Source of the DNA: Photobacterium kishitanii
Lineage (GTDB): Bacteria > Pseudomonadota > Gammaproteobacteria > Enterobacterales > Vibrionaceae
Direction of reading: 5' to 3'
Length of the DNA stretch: 64,000 nt
NCBI RefSeq assembly: GCF_003026355.1
Contig: NZ_PYON01000001.1
Coordinates: forward strand, 186,001 to 250,000
Shown here in pieces: positions 8,456-19,742 of this stretch. Position 1 is the stretch's first letter, and each line of letters begins with the position of its first letter. The position numbers and the translations under genes are program-made. The notes under the pieces were generated by a model that saw only the letters and a list, made by a program, of their open reading frames with translations, was not told the origin of the DNA and did no database searches.

Positions 8456-9673
8456 TTATCCTAATAACTGTTTAATACGCTGCAAACGATCAACAAAGAC
8501 ATCAATATCCTGACTATCGTTATATAGTCCAACCGATGCTCGGCACACTACTGATTGTTCTAAGCGTTGCAATAACGGCATAGCACAATGGTGACCCGTT
8601 CGAATCGCTACTCCATAATTATCTAAAAAACTACCGATATCAAAAGCATGATGGTTGCCTAAATTAAATGAAATTACACCGACACGGTTAGCTCTCTTGC
8701 CGTATATCGAAAGAGCATCGACACTTCGCATTTGTTCTTCAGCGTAACGAATTAACCTATCTTCATGCTGAATAATCGCATCCATACCAATATGATTAAT
8801 ATAATTAATCGCCTCACTCAGCCCTAAGATTCCAGCAATATTAGGTGTACCAGCTTCAAATCGCCACGGCGAAGTTTGATACGTTGTCCCCATTGGCAAT
8901 TGAACACGGTCAATCATCGCACCACCACCTTCCCATGGAGGTAGCGTATTGATCCACTGCTTTGCAATATAAAGAACACCAATTCCTGTTGGACCATAAA
9001 GTTTATGCCCAGAAAAAGCATAAAAATCACAACCAATATCTTGTACATCAACAGCTTGATGCATAATACCTTGCGCACCATCAATCAATACCGCAGCGCC
9101 AAATTGATGAGCAATCGCTGTAGCAGCTTTAATCGGGTTAATACAACCCAATACATTAGAAACATGTGATAACGCTAATAACTTGGTTTTTTTACTCAGT
9201 AAGTGGCGTAAATCATCCAACTCCAACGTATGTTCAGCGGTCATTTTCCAGATTTTAATTGTTAAACCTAACCTCTCAGCCAACATTTGCCATGGAACGA
9301 TATTTGAGTGGTGCTCCATATCAGTAATAATAATTTCATCACCAGCTTGAGCACATGTAGGAAGAAAAGTATTTGCCACTAAATTGATCGCTTCAGTGGT
9401 TCCTTTGGTAAAGATAATCTGATCGCTAGATGTAGCCTTTACAAACTCAGCCACTGTTTGACGTGCTTGTTCCATATTATGGGTTGCATTAGCACTTAAC
9501 CGATGAACACCTCGATGCACTGTTGCATATTCATGAGTATAAAAGCGCTGTATGCGCTCAATCACCGTTAATGGTGTTTGTGCAGTCGCAGCACTATCGA
9601 GATAAATTAAAGGCAGTGTATTATGAATATTATTCAGTGTAGGAAAATCACTTCGCCAAGGGCTGTTAAACAT
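8456..9673 (-). CDS. sufS: SufS, group II cysteine desulfurase
   Basis: A 405-residue PLP enzyme (E. coli 406). The PLP lysine is in the SGHKLYGP motif near residue 225. The active-site cysteine is in the RTGHHCAMPL loop near residue 363, and HVSNVLG and DGAQ are the usual PLP contacts. It removes sulfur from cysteine and passes it to SufE. The ATG overlaps the sufD stop by eight bases. Confidence 0.96.
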   Translation of the reverse strand: MFNSPWRSDFPTLNNIHNTLPLIYLDSAATAQTPLTVIERIQRFYTHEYATVHRGVHRLSANATHNMEQARQTVAEFVKATSSDQIIFTKGTTEAINLVANTFLPTCAQAGDEIIITDMEHHSNIVPWQMLAERLGLTIKIWKMTAEHTLELDDLRHLLSKKTKLLALSHVSNVLGCINPIKAATAIAHQFGAAVLIDGAQGIMHQAVDVQDIGCDFYAFSGHKLYGPTGIGVLYIAKQWINTLPPWEGGGAMIDRVQLPMGTTYQTSPWRFEAGTPNIAGILGLSEAINYINHIGMDAIIQHEDRLIRYAEEQMRSVDALSIYGKRANRVGVISFNLGNHHAFDIGSFLDNYGVAIRTGHHCAMPLLQRLEQSVVCRASVGLYNDSQDIDVFVDRLQRIKQLLG

Positions 9674-10928
9674 TATTTCCGCACTCCAGCTTTTGCGTTA
9701 CATGCTGCAATAAATACTGACGAATATTATTTAACGTCACTTTTTCACACACTTGAGCAGCAAAAGCTTTGGTAATCATCTGCTCAGCTAATGGTTTAGG
9801 AATACCACGAGCTTGAAGGTAAAATACCTGTTCAGGATCTATTTTTCCTGTTGTTGCACCATGACTACATTTTACGTCATCAGCATAAATTTCTAACTTA
9901 GGACGGCTATTCACTTGTGATTTTGTACTTAACAACAAGTTATGATTATCCATTTGGCCATCGGTTTTAATTGCGCCTTGATTAACATAAATCATACCGT
10001 CAAACACACCAACCCCTTCGCCTAATCCTACGATTTTATGCAATTGCTGGCTGTGACAATGTGGTGCACTATGGTGTAAGAAAGTTCGGCTATCAAAACA
10101 TTCACTCGATGTCGGTAATGCCAAACTATTAAAGCTGACATCACATCCCACATCACCAAGTTCGGTACTTAATTGATGACGGATTAACTGACCCGATAAT
10201 AAAAATGTACTGCTGCTTACATTAACATCACGGCCTGTTTTTATATCGTTGTGAGCCAAATGATACTGCTCGCGACCCGCTTCTATTAACTTAATATGTT
10301 CAAGTCGAGCACCATCAGCAATAGTGGTTGATAATCGAGAAAGCGTAACGCCCTGTGTATCAGATGATGAAATATGGTGTTCTACCAATTGACATGATGC
10401 CAACTTTTCAAGCCGTAGATGATGTCGAACTGAAGTCACTTCCCCTACTTTACTATTACTAAAATGAAGCAAGTAAATCGGCTTATCTACAGTCACTTTC
10501 GCAGCAATAGTAATAAATAATCCATCTTTTGCTGTCGCATCTGTTAATTCAGAGGTAAATTCAGGCCTTATTGCATCATTGGTAGATTCATCACTCTTCA
10601 GCCATTGCTCAAAACGTTGGATCTCAACACCTGCAATAACATCCGATAAATCGGAAGCAAACTTGCCATCAATAAAGATAAGTCGATAACCGTCATCTTT
10701 CCATAGCATTACATCTGACTTTGAAAGCACTGTTGTTGATTTCACTGATGTAAAATCAACATCATTAAATTTAGCCAGTGAGGTATATTTCCAATCTTCA
10801 TCTGTTCCCATTGGCAAACCAAGTTGGAGCAGATTATTCCAATGTGTACATTGCCACGCTGAATCTTGAACCAGTGGCTGTAACCGCATTAAAGCAAGAT
10901 CAGAATTACTCTGCAGAGATCCAGCCAT
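9666..10928 (-). CDS. sufD: SufD, Fe-S scaffold subunit
   Basis: 420 residues from the ATG at 10928, which follows gagga inside the end of sufC. A longer frame from TTG 10943 is less likely. The C-terminal beta-helix has the SufD/SufB signatures DDVKCSHGATTGKID and FYLQARGIPK, including the conserved histidine. SufD joins SufB and SufC in the SufBC2D ATPase scaffold. It overlaps sufC by 23 bases. Confidence 0.93.
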   Translation of the reverse strand: MAGSLQSNSDLALMRLQPLVQDSAWQCTHWNNLLQLGLPMGTDEDWKYTSLAKFNDVDFTSVKSTTVLSKSDVMLWKDDGYRLIFIDGKFASDLSDVIAGVEIQRFEQWLKSDESTNDAIRPEFTSELTDATAKDGLFITIAAKVTVDKPIYLLHFSNSKVGEVTSVRHHLRLEKLASCQLVEHHISSSDTQGVTLSRLSTTIADGARLEHIKLIEAGREQYHLAHNDIKTGRDVNVSSSTFLLSGQLIRHQLSTELGDVGCDVSFNSLALPTSSECFDSRTFLHHSAPHCHSQQLHKIVGLGEGVGVFDGMIYVNQGAIKTDGQMDNHNLLLSTKSQVNSRPKLEIYADDVKCSHGATTGKIDPEQVFYLQARGIPKPLAEQMITKAFAAQVCEKVTLNNIRQYLLQHVTQKLECGNNV

Positions 10929-11649
10929 AGCCTTTTTCCTCAAGTTCTTTCGCTAATAAATAATCACCTGATTTCACAATCTTGCCCTTCACCATAACAT
11001 GCACATAATCTGGCTTAATGTAATCAAGAATGCGTTGATAATGGGTAACAACAATAAATGCACGCTGACCGTCACGCAGCGCATTCACTCCTTCAGAAAC
11101 CGCTTTCAATGCATCAATATCTAACCCTGAGTCTGTCTCATCTAAAATACAGAGGTTGGGTGCAAGAACTGCCATTTGTAAAATATCATTGCGTTTTTTC
11201 TCTCCACCAGAGAAGCCTTCATTAACGGAACGATCCAATAGTTGCAGCGGCATTTTTAATAACTGCGCTTTCTCTTCTAATAAGTCTTCAAAATCAAACC
11301 GATCTATTTCCTGCAAGCCTTTATATTTGCGAATGCCATTCAGTGCAGTGCGTAAAAATAATTTATTACTGACGCCTGGAATTTCAACTGGGTATTGAAA
11401 GGCTAAAAACACACCTTCACCAGCGCGCTCATCGGCATCTAACTCAATTAAATCTTTAGTCTCAAACTGAATAGCACCTTGAGTGATTGTATAATCATCT
11501 TTACCCGCTAATGTCGCCGAAAGCGTACTTTTACCCGAACCATTAGGCCCCATAATGGCATGCACCTCACCGGGACGCACAGTTAGGTTAATTCCTTTAA
11601 GGATCTCGTTATCATCAACTGCAACATGTAAATCTGTAATTTTTAGCAT
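10906..11649 (-). CDS. sufC: SufC, Fe-S assembly ATPase
   Basis: 247 residues from ATG 11649 (an upstream in-frame TTG is ignored). It is an ABC-type ATPase with Walker A GPNGSGKST, the family signature FSGGEKKRNDI, Walker B LCILDETDSGLD and switch VTHYQRIL. It powers the SufBCD scaffold in the cytosol. It starts six bases after the sufB stop. Confidence 0.95.
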   Translation of the reverse strand: MLKITDLHVAVDDNEILKGINLTVRPGEVHAIMGPNGSGKSTLSATLAGKDDYTITQGAIQFETKDLIELDADERAGEGVFLAFQYPVEIPGVSNKLFLRTALNGIRKYKGLQEIDRFDFEDLLEEKAQLLKMPLQLLDRSVNEGFSGGEKKRNDILQMAVLAPNLCILDETDSGLDIDALKAVSEGVNALRDGQRAFIVVTHYQRILDYIKPDYVHVMVKGKIVKSGDYLLAKELEEKGYGWISAE

Positions 11650-11655
11650 AATCAA

Positions 11656-13119
11656 TTAACCCACACTGTGTTCAAGACTAATAGCAAGTAACTTCTGAGC
11701 ATCAACAGCAAACTCTAACGGTAATTCTGAGAATACGTCTTTGCAGAATCCGTTTACAATCATAGAAATAGCATCATCCTCACTAATTCCTCGCTGCACA
11801 CAATAAAACAGCTGATCTTCACCTATTCTTGAAGTAGTTGCCTCATGCTCTATTTGAACCGTTGGATTACTCACTTCGACAGTAGGAAACGTATGGGCAC
11901 CGCATTGATCGCCAATCAACATCGAATCACACTGAGTATAATTTCGTGCGCCTTCCGCCGTTGCGAGTATCTTTACCAAGCCACGGTAAGTGTTGTCGCT
12001 TTTACCCGCAGAGATCCCCTTTGATATAATCGTTGACTTGGTATTCTTACCAATATGGATCATCTTGGTGCCGGTATCGGCTTTCTGTGATCCATTAGTC
12101 AATGCAACCGAGAAAAACTCACCGACAGAGTTATCACCTTTAAGAATGACACTTGGATATTTCCACGTAATCGCCGAGCCTGTCTCTGACTGTGTCCATG
12201 ACATCTTACTGTTAGCGCCTTCACACACAGCCCGCTTAGTAACAAAATTTAAAATACCACCAGCAGTACCTTCTTCACCTGCAAACCAATTTTGAACTGT
12301 AGAATATTTTACTTCTGCATCTTGGTGGATTATGACTTCAACCACAGCAGCATGTAGCTGATAAGTATCGCGTACAGGTGCTGAACAGCCTTCGATATAA
12401 CTGATATAAGCACCTTGATCTGCAACTAAAATAGTCCGCTCAAATTGCCCAGTCTTAGCTTGATTTATTCTAAAATAAGTTGATAGCTCACGAGGGCAAC
12501 GCACGCCTGGTGGAACATAAATAAACGTACCATCAGATGCTACTGCCGCATTCAGTGCCGCAAAAAAGTTATCTTTAGCTGGCACAACAGTGCCTAAATA
12601 ACGTTGAACCAATTGAGGATATTGCTTAATAGCATCACTGAAAGAACAAAATATAATACCGAGCTCGCTAAGTTCTTGATGATATGTCGTTGCCACAGAA
12701 ACCGAGTCAAAAATAGCATCGACGGCAATACCTGAGCCTTCATGTACAGGTACGCCTAACTGTTCAAAGGCATCAGCAACTTCTTTGGTTAGAAAGTCAT
12801 TGTCACTATCTTGCTGATTATCATCATTACACTGACTACAACTTGGCGCTGAATAATAACTATAATCTTGGTAATCCAGCTCAGGATAGGTCGCTTTTAA
12901 CCAATGCGGCTCGGTCATCGTCTGCCACTGCTTAAAAGCATTTAACCGAAATGCTAACATCCATTCGGGCTCATCTCGACGTGCAGAAATTGCTCGAATA
13001 ACATCTTCATCAATACCTTTTTCAAGCGTATCACTGGCAATATCGGTATAGAAACCTTCTTTATAACCTTTATGATTCAGTGCCATATCGATATCTTGTT
13101 GAATTTCTGGACTATTCAT
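11656..13119 (-). CDS. sufB: SufB, Fe-S scaffold subunit
   Basis: A 487-residue protein (E. coli 495). Recognisable blocks are YVPPGVRCPRELSTYFRIN, EGCSAP, VQNWFAGEEG, and the C-terminal TFPTVEVSNPTVQIEHEATTS with GEDQLFYCVQRGIS. SufB receives sulfur from SufE and builds the nascent cluster with SufC and SufD. It lies three bases after sufA. Confidence 0.96.
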   Translation of the reverse strand: MNSPEIQQDIDMALNHKGYKEGFYTDIASDTLEKGIDEDVIRAISARRDEPEWMLAFRLNAFKQWQTMTEPHWLKATYPELDYQDYSYYSAPSCSQCNDDNQQDSDNDFLTKEVADAFEQLGVPVHEGSGIAVDAIFDSVSVATTYHQELSELGIIFCSFSDAIKQYPQLVQRYLGTVVPAKDNFFAALNAAVASDGTFIYVPPGVRCPRELSTYFRINQAKTGQFERTILVADQGAYISYIEGCSAPVRDTYQLHAAVVEVIIHQDAEVKYSTVQNWFAGEEGTAGGILNFVTKRAVCEGANSKMSWTQSETGSAITWKYPSVILKGDNSVGEFFSVALTNGSQKADTGTKMIHIGKNTKSTIISKGISAGKSDNTYRGLVKILATAEGARNYTQCDSMLIGDQCGAHTFPTVEVSNPTVQIEHEATTSRIGEDQLFYCVQRGISEDDAISMIVNGFCKDVFSELPLEFAVDAQKLLAISLEHSVG

Positions 13120-13122
13120 TAA

Positions 13123-13491
13123 CTAAATTCCAAAGCTCTCACCACAACCACATTCTGTTTTAACGTTTGGATTGCGATAAATAAAAGATTGATTTAAACC
13201 CTGACGAACAAAATCGATCTCAGTACCATCAAATATGGGTAAAGCACTTAATACGACATAAAAAACACAACCATTAGATTCAAATCGAACATCGTCAGCC
13301 TGAGGATTGTCTAGTTGCTCTATAACATAGGCATATCCCGTACACCCTGATGTTTTCACAGAGAAACGAACAACTAATCCAGCTTGTGACAACGTTAAAA
13401 TCCTTTTCGCGGCAGAGGAAGTTGCCGTAACACCACACCATGTTTCATCTTGCAAAGAAAACTCTTCCACACCTTGATAATGGTTTGTCAT
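13123..13491 (-). CDS. sufA: SufA, A-type Fe-S carrier
   Basis: 122 residues, the same length as E. coli SufA. The three cluster-ligand cysteines are in KTSGCTGYAY and in the C-terminal TECGCGESF. It carries clusters from SufBCD to target proteins. It is the first gene of the operon, with a strong aaggaga ribosome-binding site and a Fur box 35 bases upstream. Confidence 0.94.
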   Translation of the reverse strand: MTNHYQGVEEFSLQDETWCGVTATSSAAKRILTLSQAGLVVRFSVKTSGCTGYAYVIEQLDNPQADDVRFESNGCVFYVVLSALPIFDGTEIDFVRQGLNQSFIYRNPNVKTECGCGESFGI

Positions 13492-13525
13492 TGCTACATC
13501 TCCTTGGCAATAAATTCGTTTTAGA

Positions 13526-13540
13526 TAATAATGATTATCA
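13526..13540. promoter_or_regulatory. Fur box of the suf operon
   Basis: taataatgattatca matches 13 of 14 fixed positions of TGATAATnATTATCA and lies directly upstream of sufA. Fur repression of suf is established in enteric bacteria. I saw no convincing IscR or OxyR site. Confidence 0.75.
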
Positions 13541-13644
13541 ATATCAAATCAACCATGAATAATATATGCCTAATTACAAAAAATACACGATTAACAACAT
13601 GTGGTAAAAAAAAACCTTGAGAACACAAGATATAGGTGTCAATA

Positions 13645-13659
13645 TGATAATGATTATCG
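13645..13659. promoter_or_regulatory. Fur box of the nrdHIEF operon
   Basis: tgataatgattatcg matches 13 of 14 fixed positions of the Fur 7-1-7 motif and lies about 40 bases before nrdH. In E. coli nrdHIEF is Fur-repressed, so the manganese reductase is made when iron is short. The suf box lies about 120 bases away on the divergent side. Confidence 0.75.
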
Positions 13660-13697
13660 TTCAGATAGTTATTAACATCAATTAGGTGAGACGTAAT

Positions 13698-13925
13698 ATG
13701 ACTATTCTTGTTTATTCCAAACCAAGTTGCATGCAATGTGTTGCAACAAAAAGAGCACTTGATACTCGAGGTATTGATTATCAAAGTATTGATTTAAGCC
13801 AAGATGAAAGTGCATTGGAAAAAGTAATTCAGCTTGGATATCGAGAAGCGCCTGTTGTGATCACAGGAACAAAACATTGGAGTGGATTTCGCCCTGATTT
13901 AATTGAACAACTATGTGCAAGTTGA
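13698..13925 (+). CDS. nrdH: NrdH glutaredoxin-like reductant
   Basis: 75 residues from ATG 13698, preceded by aggtgag. The redox motif is CMQC near residue 11, and the thioredoxin-fold cis-proline region is APVV. The C-terminus HWSGFRPDLI is typical of NrdH. It supplies electrons to class Ib ribonucleotide reductase. An in-frame GTG at 13686 would add four residues and is less likely. It overlaps nrdI. Confidence 0.93.
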   Translation: MTILVYSKPSCMQCVATKRALDTRGIDYQSIDLSQDESALEKVIQLGYREAPVVITGTKHWSGFRPDLIEQLCAS

Positions 13926-14314
13926 TCTATTTTTCAAGTCAGTCTGGTAATACTCAGCGCTTTATTGAAAAGCTTAATTTGAACGCAATCCGCTTACCAA
14001 TAAACGCTGACACAATGCCCCCCACTTCAGAAGAACCTTTTGTTTTGATATGCCCAACCTATGCCGATGGTTATGGGCGTAATGCTGTACCTAAGAGTGT
14101 GATTCGATTTTTAAATAACCCTAAAAATAGATCACTACTTAAAGGGATCATTGCACCTGGTAATCGAAATTTTGGTTCATTGTTCGCACAAGCTGGGGAT
14201 GTGATTGCACAAAAATGTCAAGTTCCAGTGCTTTATCGATTTGAGCTCGCGGGTACGGAGCAGGATGTATTACGCGTTCGGGAAGGACTTAAACGATTTT
14301 GGTTAACGTTATGA
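13913..14314 (+). CDS. nrdI: NrdI flavodoxin-like activator
   Basis: A 133-residue protein with the FMN-phosphate loop [11 protein letters not shown] near residue 7 and the NrdI signature APGNRNFG near residue 83. It generates the oxidant that assembles the dimanganese-tyrosyl cofactor of NrdF. The start lies inside the nrdH stop region and the stop overlaps the nrdE start (ATGA), so the operon is tightly coupled. Confidence 0.94.
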   Translation: MCKLIYFSSQSGNTQRFIEKLNLNAIRLPINADTMPPTSEEPFVLICPTYADGYGRNAVPKSVIRFLNNPKNRSLLKGIIAPGNRNFGSLFAQAGDVIAQKCQVPVLYRFELAGTEQDVLRVREGLKRFWLTL

Positions 14315-16449
14315 CTAACAACAAAAAAAATGATTCTACTAGTCTCGATTATCACGCATTAAATGCCATGTTAAATTTAGTAGATAATAAGGGTGAAATT
14401 CAATTTACGGCAGATAAACAAGCCGTTCGACAATATTTCTTGCAGCACGTAAATAAAAACACATTAATGTTTGATAACTTACGTCAAAAGGTAAATTACT
14501 TAACGACTGAACATTATTACGAAACTGCTATTTTTTCAGCTTATTCATGGCCGTTTTTAGAGCAGATTTGGCAAGCTGCATTTAAGGTTAAATTTAGATT
14601 TGAAACCTTTCTCGGTGCATATAAATTTTATACATCTTATGCACTCAAAACACGTGATGGTAAACAATACCTCGAACGGTTTGAAGATCGAGTCGTAATG
14701 ACCGCCCTATTACTTGCTCAAGGTAATGAAACACTTGCAATGCAATTAATGCAAGAAATCATCAATGGTCGCTTTCAGCCAGCAACACCAACATTTACCA
14801 ATGCCGGTAAATGCAGTCGCGGAGAGTTAATTTCATGTTTTTTACTCAGAATTGAAGACAACATGGAAAGCATTGGTCGTGCCGTTAATTCATCGCTGCA
14901 ATTGTCACGCCGAGGAGGCGGAGTCGCATTAATGCTATCCAATTTACGTGGCTATGGTGCGCCAATTAAAGGTATTGAAAACCAATCATCCGGTGTAGTG
15001 CCAGTTATGAAATTACTCGAAGACAGTTTTTCATACGCTAACCAGCTTGGTGCTCGCCAAGGCGCTGGCGCAGTTTATCTTCACGCTCATCATCCTGATA
15101 TTCTGCGCTTTCTTGATACTAAACGTGAAAATGCCGATGAAAAAATACGCATTAAAACCTTAAGTTTAGGGGTGGTTATTCCTGATATTACCTTTGAACT
15201 TGCGAAAAATAACCAACAGATGTGCCTATTTTCGCCGTATGACATCGAAAAAGTGTATGGGAAACCATTATCGGAAATTTCAATTAGCGAGTTATATCAT
15301 GAAATGGTCGCTGATGAACGCATAGGTAAAACACAGATCAATGCGCGTCAATTTTTCCAAACACTGGCTGAAGTACAGTTCGAGTCAGGTTATCCTTACA
15401 TTATGTTTGAAGATACCGTCAATCAAGCTAACCCTATTGATGGTCGTATTTCAATGTCAAATTTATGCTCTGAAATTCTGCAAATTAATGAAGCATCAAC
15501 CTATAACGATGATCTTAGCTACCAACATCTAGGTGCTGATATTTCATGTAATCTTGGCTCATTAAATATTGCTAAAGCATTGGATGGCAACAACCTTTCA
15601 CAGTCAGTTGAAATTGCAATTCGTGCTTTAAATGCGGTCTCAGAAATGAGTAACATCAATAGCGTGCCGTCAGTACGTAAAGGCAACGAAGAGAGTCATG
15701 CTATCGGATTAGGCCAAATGAATCTGCATGGTTTCCTCGCCCGTGAGCACATTTATTATGGTAGCCAAGAAGCCTTAGACTTTACTAATGTCTATTTTGC
15801 AACGGTACTCTATCATTGCCTACGAACATCCAACCAACTCGCGATTGAAAAACAGGCAACATTTAAAGGCTTTCGACAGTCACAGTATGCCAGCGGTCAA
15901 TTTTTCGATAAATATTTAGCGAATGATTTCTCGGCTAAAACATCACGTATTAAGCAGCTCTTAATCCAATTTAAGATTGATATTCCAACTCAAAAACAGT
16001 GGGCACAACTTAAACAATCCGTCATGGTTCATGGCTTATATAATCGTAACTTGCAGGCAATTCCACCTACAGGTTCAATCAGTTATATCAACAATTCAAC
16101 GGCGTCTATTCATCCGATTATATCGAAAATAGAAATTCGTAAAGAAGCTAAGATTGGTAGAGTTTACTATCCAGCTCCTTATCTAACCAATGACAATCAG
16201 CACTTCTATCAAGATGCGTACGAGATCGGTGTGACTGCCATTATTGATACCTATGCCGTTGCCACTCAGCATGTAGATCAAGGCTTATCGTTAACCTTAT
16301 TTTTTCCAGATACCGCAACTACACGGGATATCAACAAAGCACAAATTTACGCTTGGAAAAACAACATTAAGACTCTGTATTACATTAGATTACGTCAAAA
16401 AGCACTGGAAGGTACGCAAGTTGAAGGTTGCGTTTCTTGTAGTTTATAA
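14311..16449 (+). CDS. nrdE: NrdE, class Ib ribonucleotide reductase large subunit
   Basis: 712 residues from ATG 14311, which overlaps the nrdI stop as ATGA (E. coli NrdE 714). An upstream TTG frame is ignored. Active-site cysteines are in [11 protein letters not shown] and in the NLCSEI segment, with the later [18 protein letters not shown] block. The C-terminal EGCVSCSL holds the relay cysteines reduced by NrdH. It reduces nucleoside diphosphates to deoxynucleotides. Confidence 0.95.
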   Translation: MTNNKKNDSTSLDYHALNAMLNLVDNKGEIQFTADKQAVRQYFLQHVNKNTLMFDNLRQKVNYLTTEHYYETAIFSAYSWPFLEQIWQAAFKVKFRFETFLGAYKFYTSYALKTRDGKQYLERFEDRVVMTALLLAQGNETLAMQLMQEIINGRFQPATPTFTNAGKCSRGELISCFLLRIEDNMESIGRAVNSSLQLSRRGGGVALMLSNLRGYGAPIKGIENQSSGVVPVMKLLEDSFSYANQLGARQGAGAVYLHAHHPDILRFLDTKRENADEKIRIKTLSLGVVIPDITFELAKNNQQMCLFSPYDIEKVYGKPLSEISISELYHEMVADERIGKTQINARQFFQTLAEVQFESGYPYIMFEDTVNQANPIDGRISMSNLCSEILQINEASTYNDDLSYQHLGADISCNLGSLNIAKALDGNNLSQSVEIAIRALNAVSEMSNINSVPSVRKGNEESHAIGLGQMNLHGFLAREHIYYGSQEALDFTNVYFATVLYHCLRTSNQLAIEKQATFKGFRQSQYASGQFFDKYLANDFSAKTSRIKQLLIQFKIDIPTQKQWAQLKQSVMVHGLYNRNLQAIPPTGSISYINNSTASIHPIISKIEIRKEAKIGRVYYPAPYLTNDNQHFYQDAYEIGVTAIIDTYAVATQHVDQGLSLTLFFPDTATTRDINKAQIYAWKNNIKTLYYIRLRQKALEGTQVEGCVSCSL

Positions 16450-17436
<987 letters not shown>

Positions 17437-17464
17437 AACATTATAAATCAATCATATAGAAAAA

Positions 17465-17482
17465 CTACCTATCAATAGGTAG
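17465..17482. promoter_or_regulatory. TetR-type operator, copy 1
   Basis: ctacctatcaataggtag is a palindrome with two perfect 8-bp arms around a 2-base centre. It lies upstream of the SDR gene. Related sites at 17588 and 18456 flank the same gene, so this is probably the operator of the TetR protein at 18539. Confidence 0.6.
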
Positions 17483-17587
17483 AAATATTGTTTGACGTAA
17501 AAAACAAACCACCCTATATTTAAAATCAATGAAGCGAAGCATGAACCATTTAATTAAACTGCTCGCTTCTTTTTTTATCACCACCAC

Positions 17588-17605
17588 CTACCAATCAGTA
17601 GGTAG
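17588..17605. promoter_or_regulatory. TetR-type operator, copy 2
   Basis: ctaccaatcagtaggtag shares 16 of 18 positions with copy 1 (17465-17482). It lies 20 bases before the SDR start codon, between promoter and ribosome-binding site, where a bound repressor would block transcription. Confidence 0.6.
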
Positions 17606-17624
17606 TTAAGTAAAGGGTTACATT

Positions 17625-18395
17625 ATGTTTACTACATCATCAATTGCACTTATCGTTGGCGGTTCATCAGGCATGGGGAAAGCAACCGCTGAACGCTTAT
17701 TAACCGCAGGGGTTCCTGTAATGATTCTATCGCATAATGCAGAAAATCTTGCCACAGCAAAAGCCGATTTAGAACAACGTACTAGTGGTACTGTTGAAAC
17801 AGCACAAGTCGATTTATACAACCTTACCGACGTTAACACTTTCATTAATCAGCTGGAAAATGAATCCCGTCATATTGGTTATCTAGTTAACGCCGCTGGT
17901 TTTTTTAAACCCGTTAGTTTTCTAGAGCATACAGAAAAAGATTATGATCTTCAGTTAGATATCAACAAATCATTTTTCTTCATTACTCAAGCTGTTGCAA
18001 AAAACATGCAGCGGCATGGTAGCGGGTCAATCGTAAATATTGGTTCAATGTGGGCACATCAAGCCATTAAAGCAACACCATCATCAGCTTACTCAATGCA
18101 AAAAGCCGCCTTACATGCCTTCACTCGTAATTTAGCGATGGAATTAGCTAACGACAATATTCGAGCAAATGCTGTCGCCCCTGCTGTTGTACTTTCAACT
18201 ATCTATAAATCATTCATTGCTGAAGATGAAATTGAGTCAGCTTTACAAGGATTTAATGAGTTTCACCCTATTGGGCACATTGGTACGCCCAATGATATCG
18301 CAGATGCGATTGAGTTTTTACTATCAGATAAAGCAAAATGGATCACAGGTACTGTACTTGATGTCGATGGTGGTGTAATGGCAGGACGCAATTAA
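17625..18395 (+). CDS. short-chain dehydrogenase/reductase (SDR)
   Basis: A 256-residue classical SDR. The nucleotide-binding loop is GGSSGMGKA at residues 11-19. The NAG variant is in VNAAGFF, and the catalytic serine is in NIGSMWA, followed by [10 protein letters not shown], which has the YxxxK pair. C-terminal VDGG is typical. The substrate is unknown. It lies between palindromic operators, and the TetR gene follows 143 bases later, which suggests substrate-inducible expression. Confidence 0.9.
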   Translation: MFTTSSIALIVGGSSGMGKATAERLLTAGVPVMILSHNAENLATAKADLEQRTSGTVETAQVDLYNLTDVNTFINQLENESRHIGYLVNAAGFFKPVSFLEHTEKDYDLQLDINKSFFFITQAVAKNMQRHGSGSIVNIGSMWAHQAIKATPSSAYSMQKAALHAFTRNLAMELANDNIRANAVAPAVVLSTIYKSFIAEDEIESALQGFNEFHPIGHIGTPNDIADAIEFLLSDKAKWITGTVLDVDGGVMAGRN

Positions 18396-18455
18396 TTCGC
18401 CTTAAGATAGCCGTCATATTTTGCTCAATAATGGCGATTAATGCATCGCCATTAC

Positions 18456-18473
18456 CTTTCTACTCATAGGTAG
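18456..18473. promoter_or_regulatory. degenerate TetR-type operator, copy 3
   Basis: ctttctactcataggtag keeps the right half-site ATAGGTAG exactly and about 5 of 8 bases of the left half. It lies 65 bases before the TetR start, consistent with weaker autoregulation. Confidence 0.45.
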
Positions 18474-18538
18474 AAAAATTGTTATCTTTGGTATTAAATG
18501 ATAAATTGTGGGTTCTCTTTAAAATGTGAATATCAATT

Positions 18539-19117
18539 ATGAAAGAAATTAATCCGACGGCAGCAAAAATCGCAGATATTGCCGAAAAATATATCCAATG
18601 TCGTGGTTTTAATGGTTTTAGTTTTCGTGATATTCAAGACGAGCTGGGTATAAAAACAGCCAGTATTCATTATCATTATAAAACTAAACAAGATTTAGCT
18701 ATTGTGGTGTTTGAACGTTATCTTGAACGCTATAAAACAGCATTAATTACAATTGAACAACAACAGTTAACTGCTGTAGATAAACTAAAAGCATTAGCCG
18801 ATATTTTTATTACTGTACGTAATGAAGGTAAACTTTGTTTATGTGGTATGTATGCATCCGATTTTTACTCTCTTACCGATAGTCTAGAAACCCAACTTAA
18901 TCGATTCGTTACTTTTAATGAACAATGGATAACACAAGTAATAACTGATGGGATAACTAAAGGTGAATTTCCACCACAGTTAGTTGCTTCAGAGGCTGCT
19001 CGACTTTATTTTGTATCGCTAGAAGGTTGTATGTTAATTTCACAATTTAAAGACACTAACTATATTCAAACAGTAGTTAACAATTACTTTAATGTTGTTT
19101 TAAACACACCTTTTTGA
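18539..19117 (+). CDS. TetR-family regulator of the SDR module
   Basis: A 192-residue protein with an N-terminal helix-turn-helix (FNGFSFRDIQDELGIKTASI, then HYHYKTKQDL), followed by a helical C-terminal domain of the TetR_C type (LCLCGMYASDFYSL). It is downstream of and on the same strand as the SDR, with matching palindromes before both genes. The likely role is repression of the SDR until a ligand binds. A hairpin terminator follows at 19149-19177. Confidence 0.85.
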   Translation: MKEINPTAAKIADIAEKYIQCRGFNGFSFRDIQDELGIKTASIHYHYKTKQDLAIVVFERYLERYKTALITIEQQQLTAVDKLKALADIFITVRNEGKLCLCGMYASDFYSLTDSLETQLNRFVTFNEQWITQVITDGITKGEFPPQLVASEAARLYFVSLEGCMLISQFKDTNYIQTVVNNYFNVVLNTPF

Positions 19118-19148
19118 ATTTCGATAACTTTTTGAGTTTCGATAAAAA

Positions 19149-19177
19149 GAAAGAATATTAACTATCAATATTCTTTC
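19149..19177 (+). terminator. Rho-independent terminator
   Basis: aaagaatatt (19150-19159) pairs perfectly with aatattcttt (19167-19176) around a 7-base loop, 33 bases after the TetR stop. The U-run is weak. Confidence 0.6.
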
Positions 19178-19232
19178 CCTACAAAAATTAAATAAATTAT
19201 ATACCTTAAGACACTAATTACTCATCAAGTTA

Positions 19233-19742
19233 TTAATTTATAACACCACAAACAAGCCTAGCCCCACCGCCACCAAGAGGCTTAGGATGATCAGAATGAT
19301 TATCACCTCCCGCATGGATCATTAAAGCGCGTCCTTTTAAATCAGATAACTTTAATCTAGGCGCTAAAACTGGTTGTTCAACATTGCCTTTCATGTCGAC
19401 ATAAAGTGGAGGTAAATCACCTAGATGGTTGTCGTTTGTCCATGCATAGCCATGTTTATTCGTTTTCATCGGATCATAATGGCCACCAGCCGCACCACCT
19501 AAAACAGTTTTACCCATTTTTTCAGACGTACCACATGATGGATTAACGTGAACATGAAAACCATGTATTCCAGCAGGTAGATTTGTAAGGTGAGGTGTAA
19601 AAACAACACCATATTTTGTTTGTTCAGCTGAAATAGTGCCTACTATTTTTCCAGTATCAAGATCTGTCATTTTAACTGATAGATCAGCAGCACTCACATT
19701 GATGGAAGCTAAAAGTAATGTCGATAATAATATTTTTTTCAT
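19233..19742 (-). CDS. sodC: periplasmic Cu,Zn superoxide dismutase
   Basis: A 169-residue protein with a signal peptide ([15 protein letters not shown], cut about residue 19). Copper/zinc ligands are in [18 protein letters not shown] and [12 protein letters not shown]. The conserved arginine is in [11 protein letters not shown], and cysteines at both ends make the family disulfide. It destroys superoxide in the periplasm. The sequence resembles the Photobacterium 'bacteriocuprein' (shared blocks [12 protein letters not shown] and [11 protein letters not shown]). Confidence 0.95.
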   Translation of the reverse strand: MKKILLSTLLLASINVSAADLSVKMTDLDTGKIVGTISAEQTKYGVVFTPHLTNLPAGIHGFHVHVNPSCGTSEKMGKTVLGGAAGGHYDPMKTNKHGYAWTNDNHLGDLPPLYVDMKGNVEQPVLAPRLKLSDLKGRALMIHAGGDNHSDHPKPLGGGGARLVCGVIN

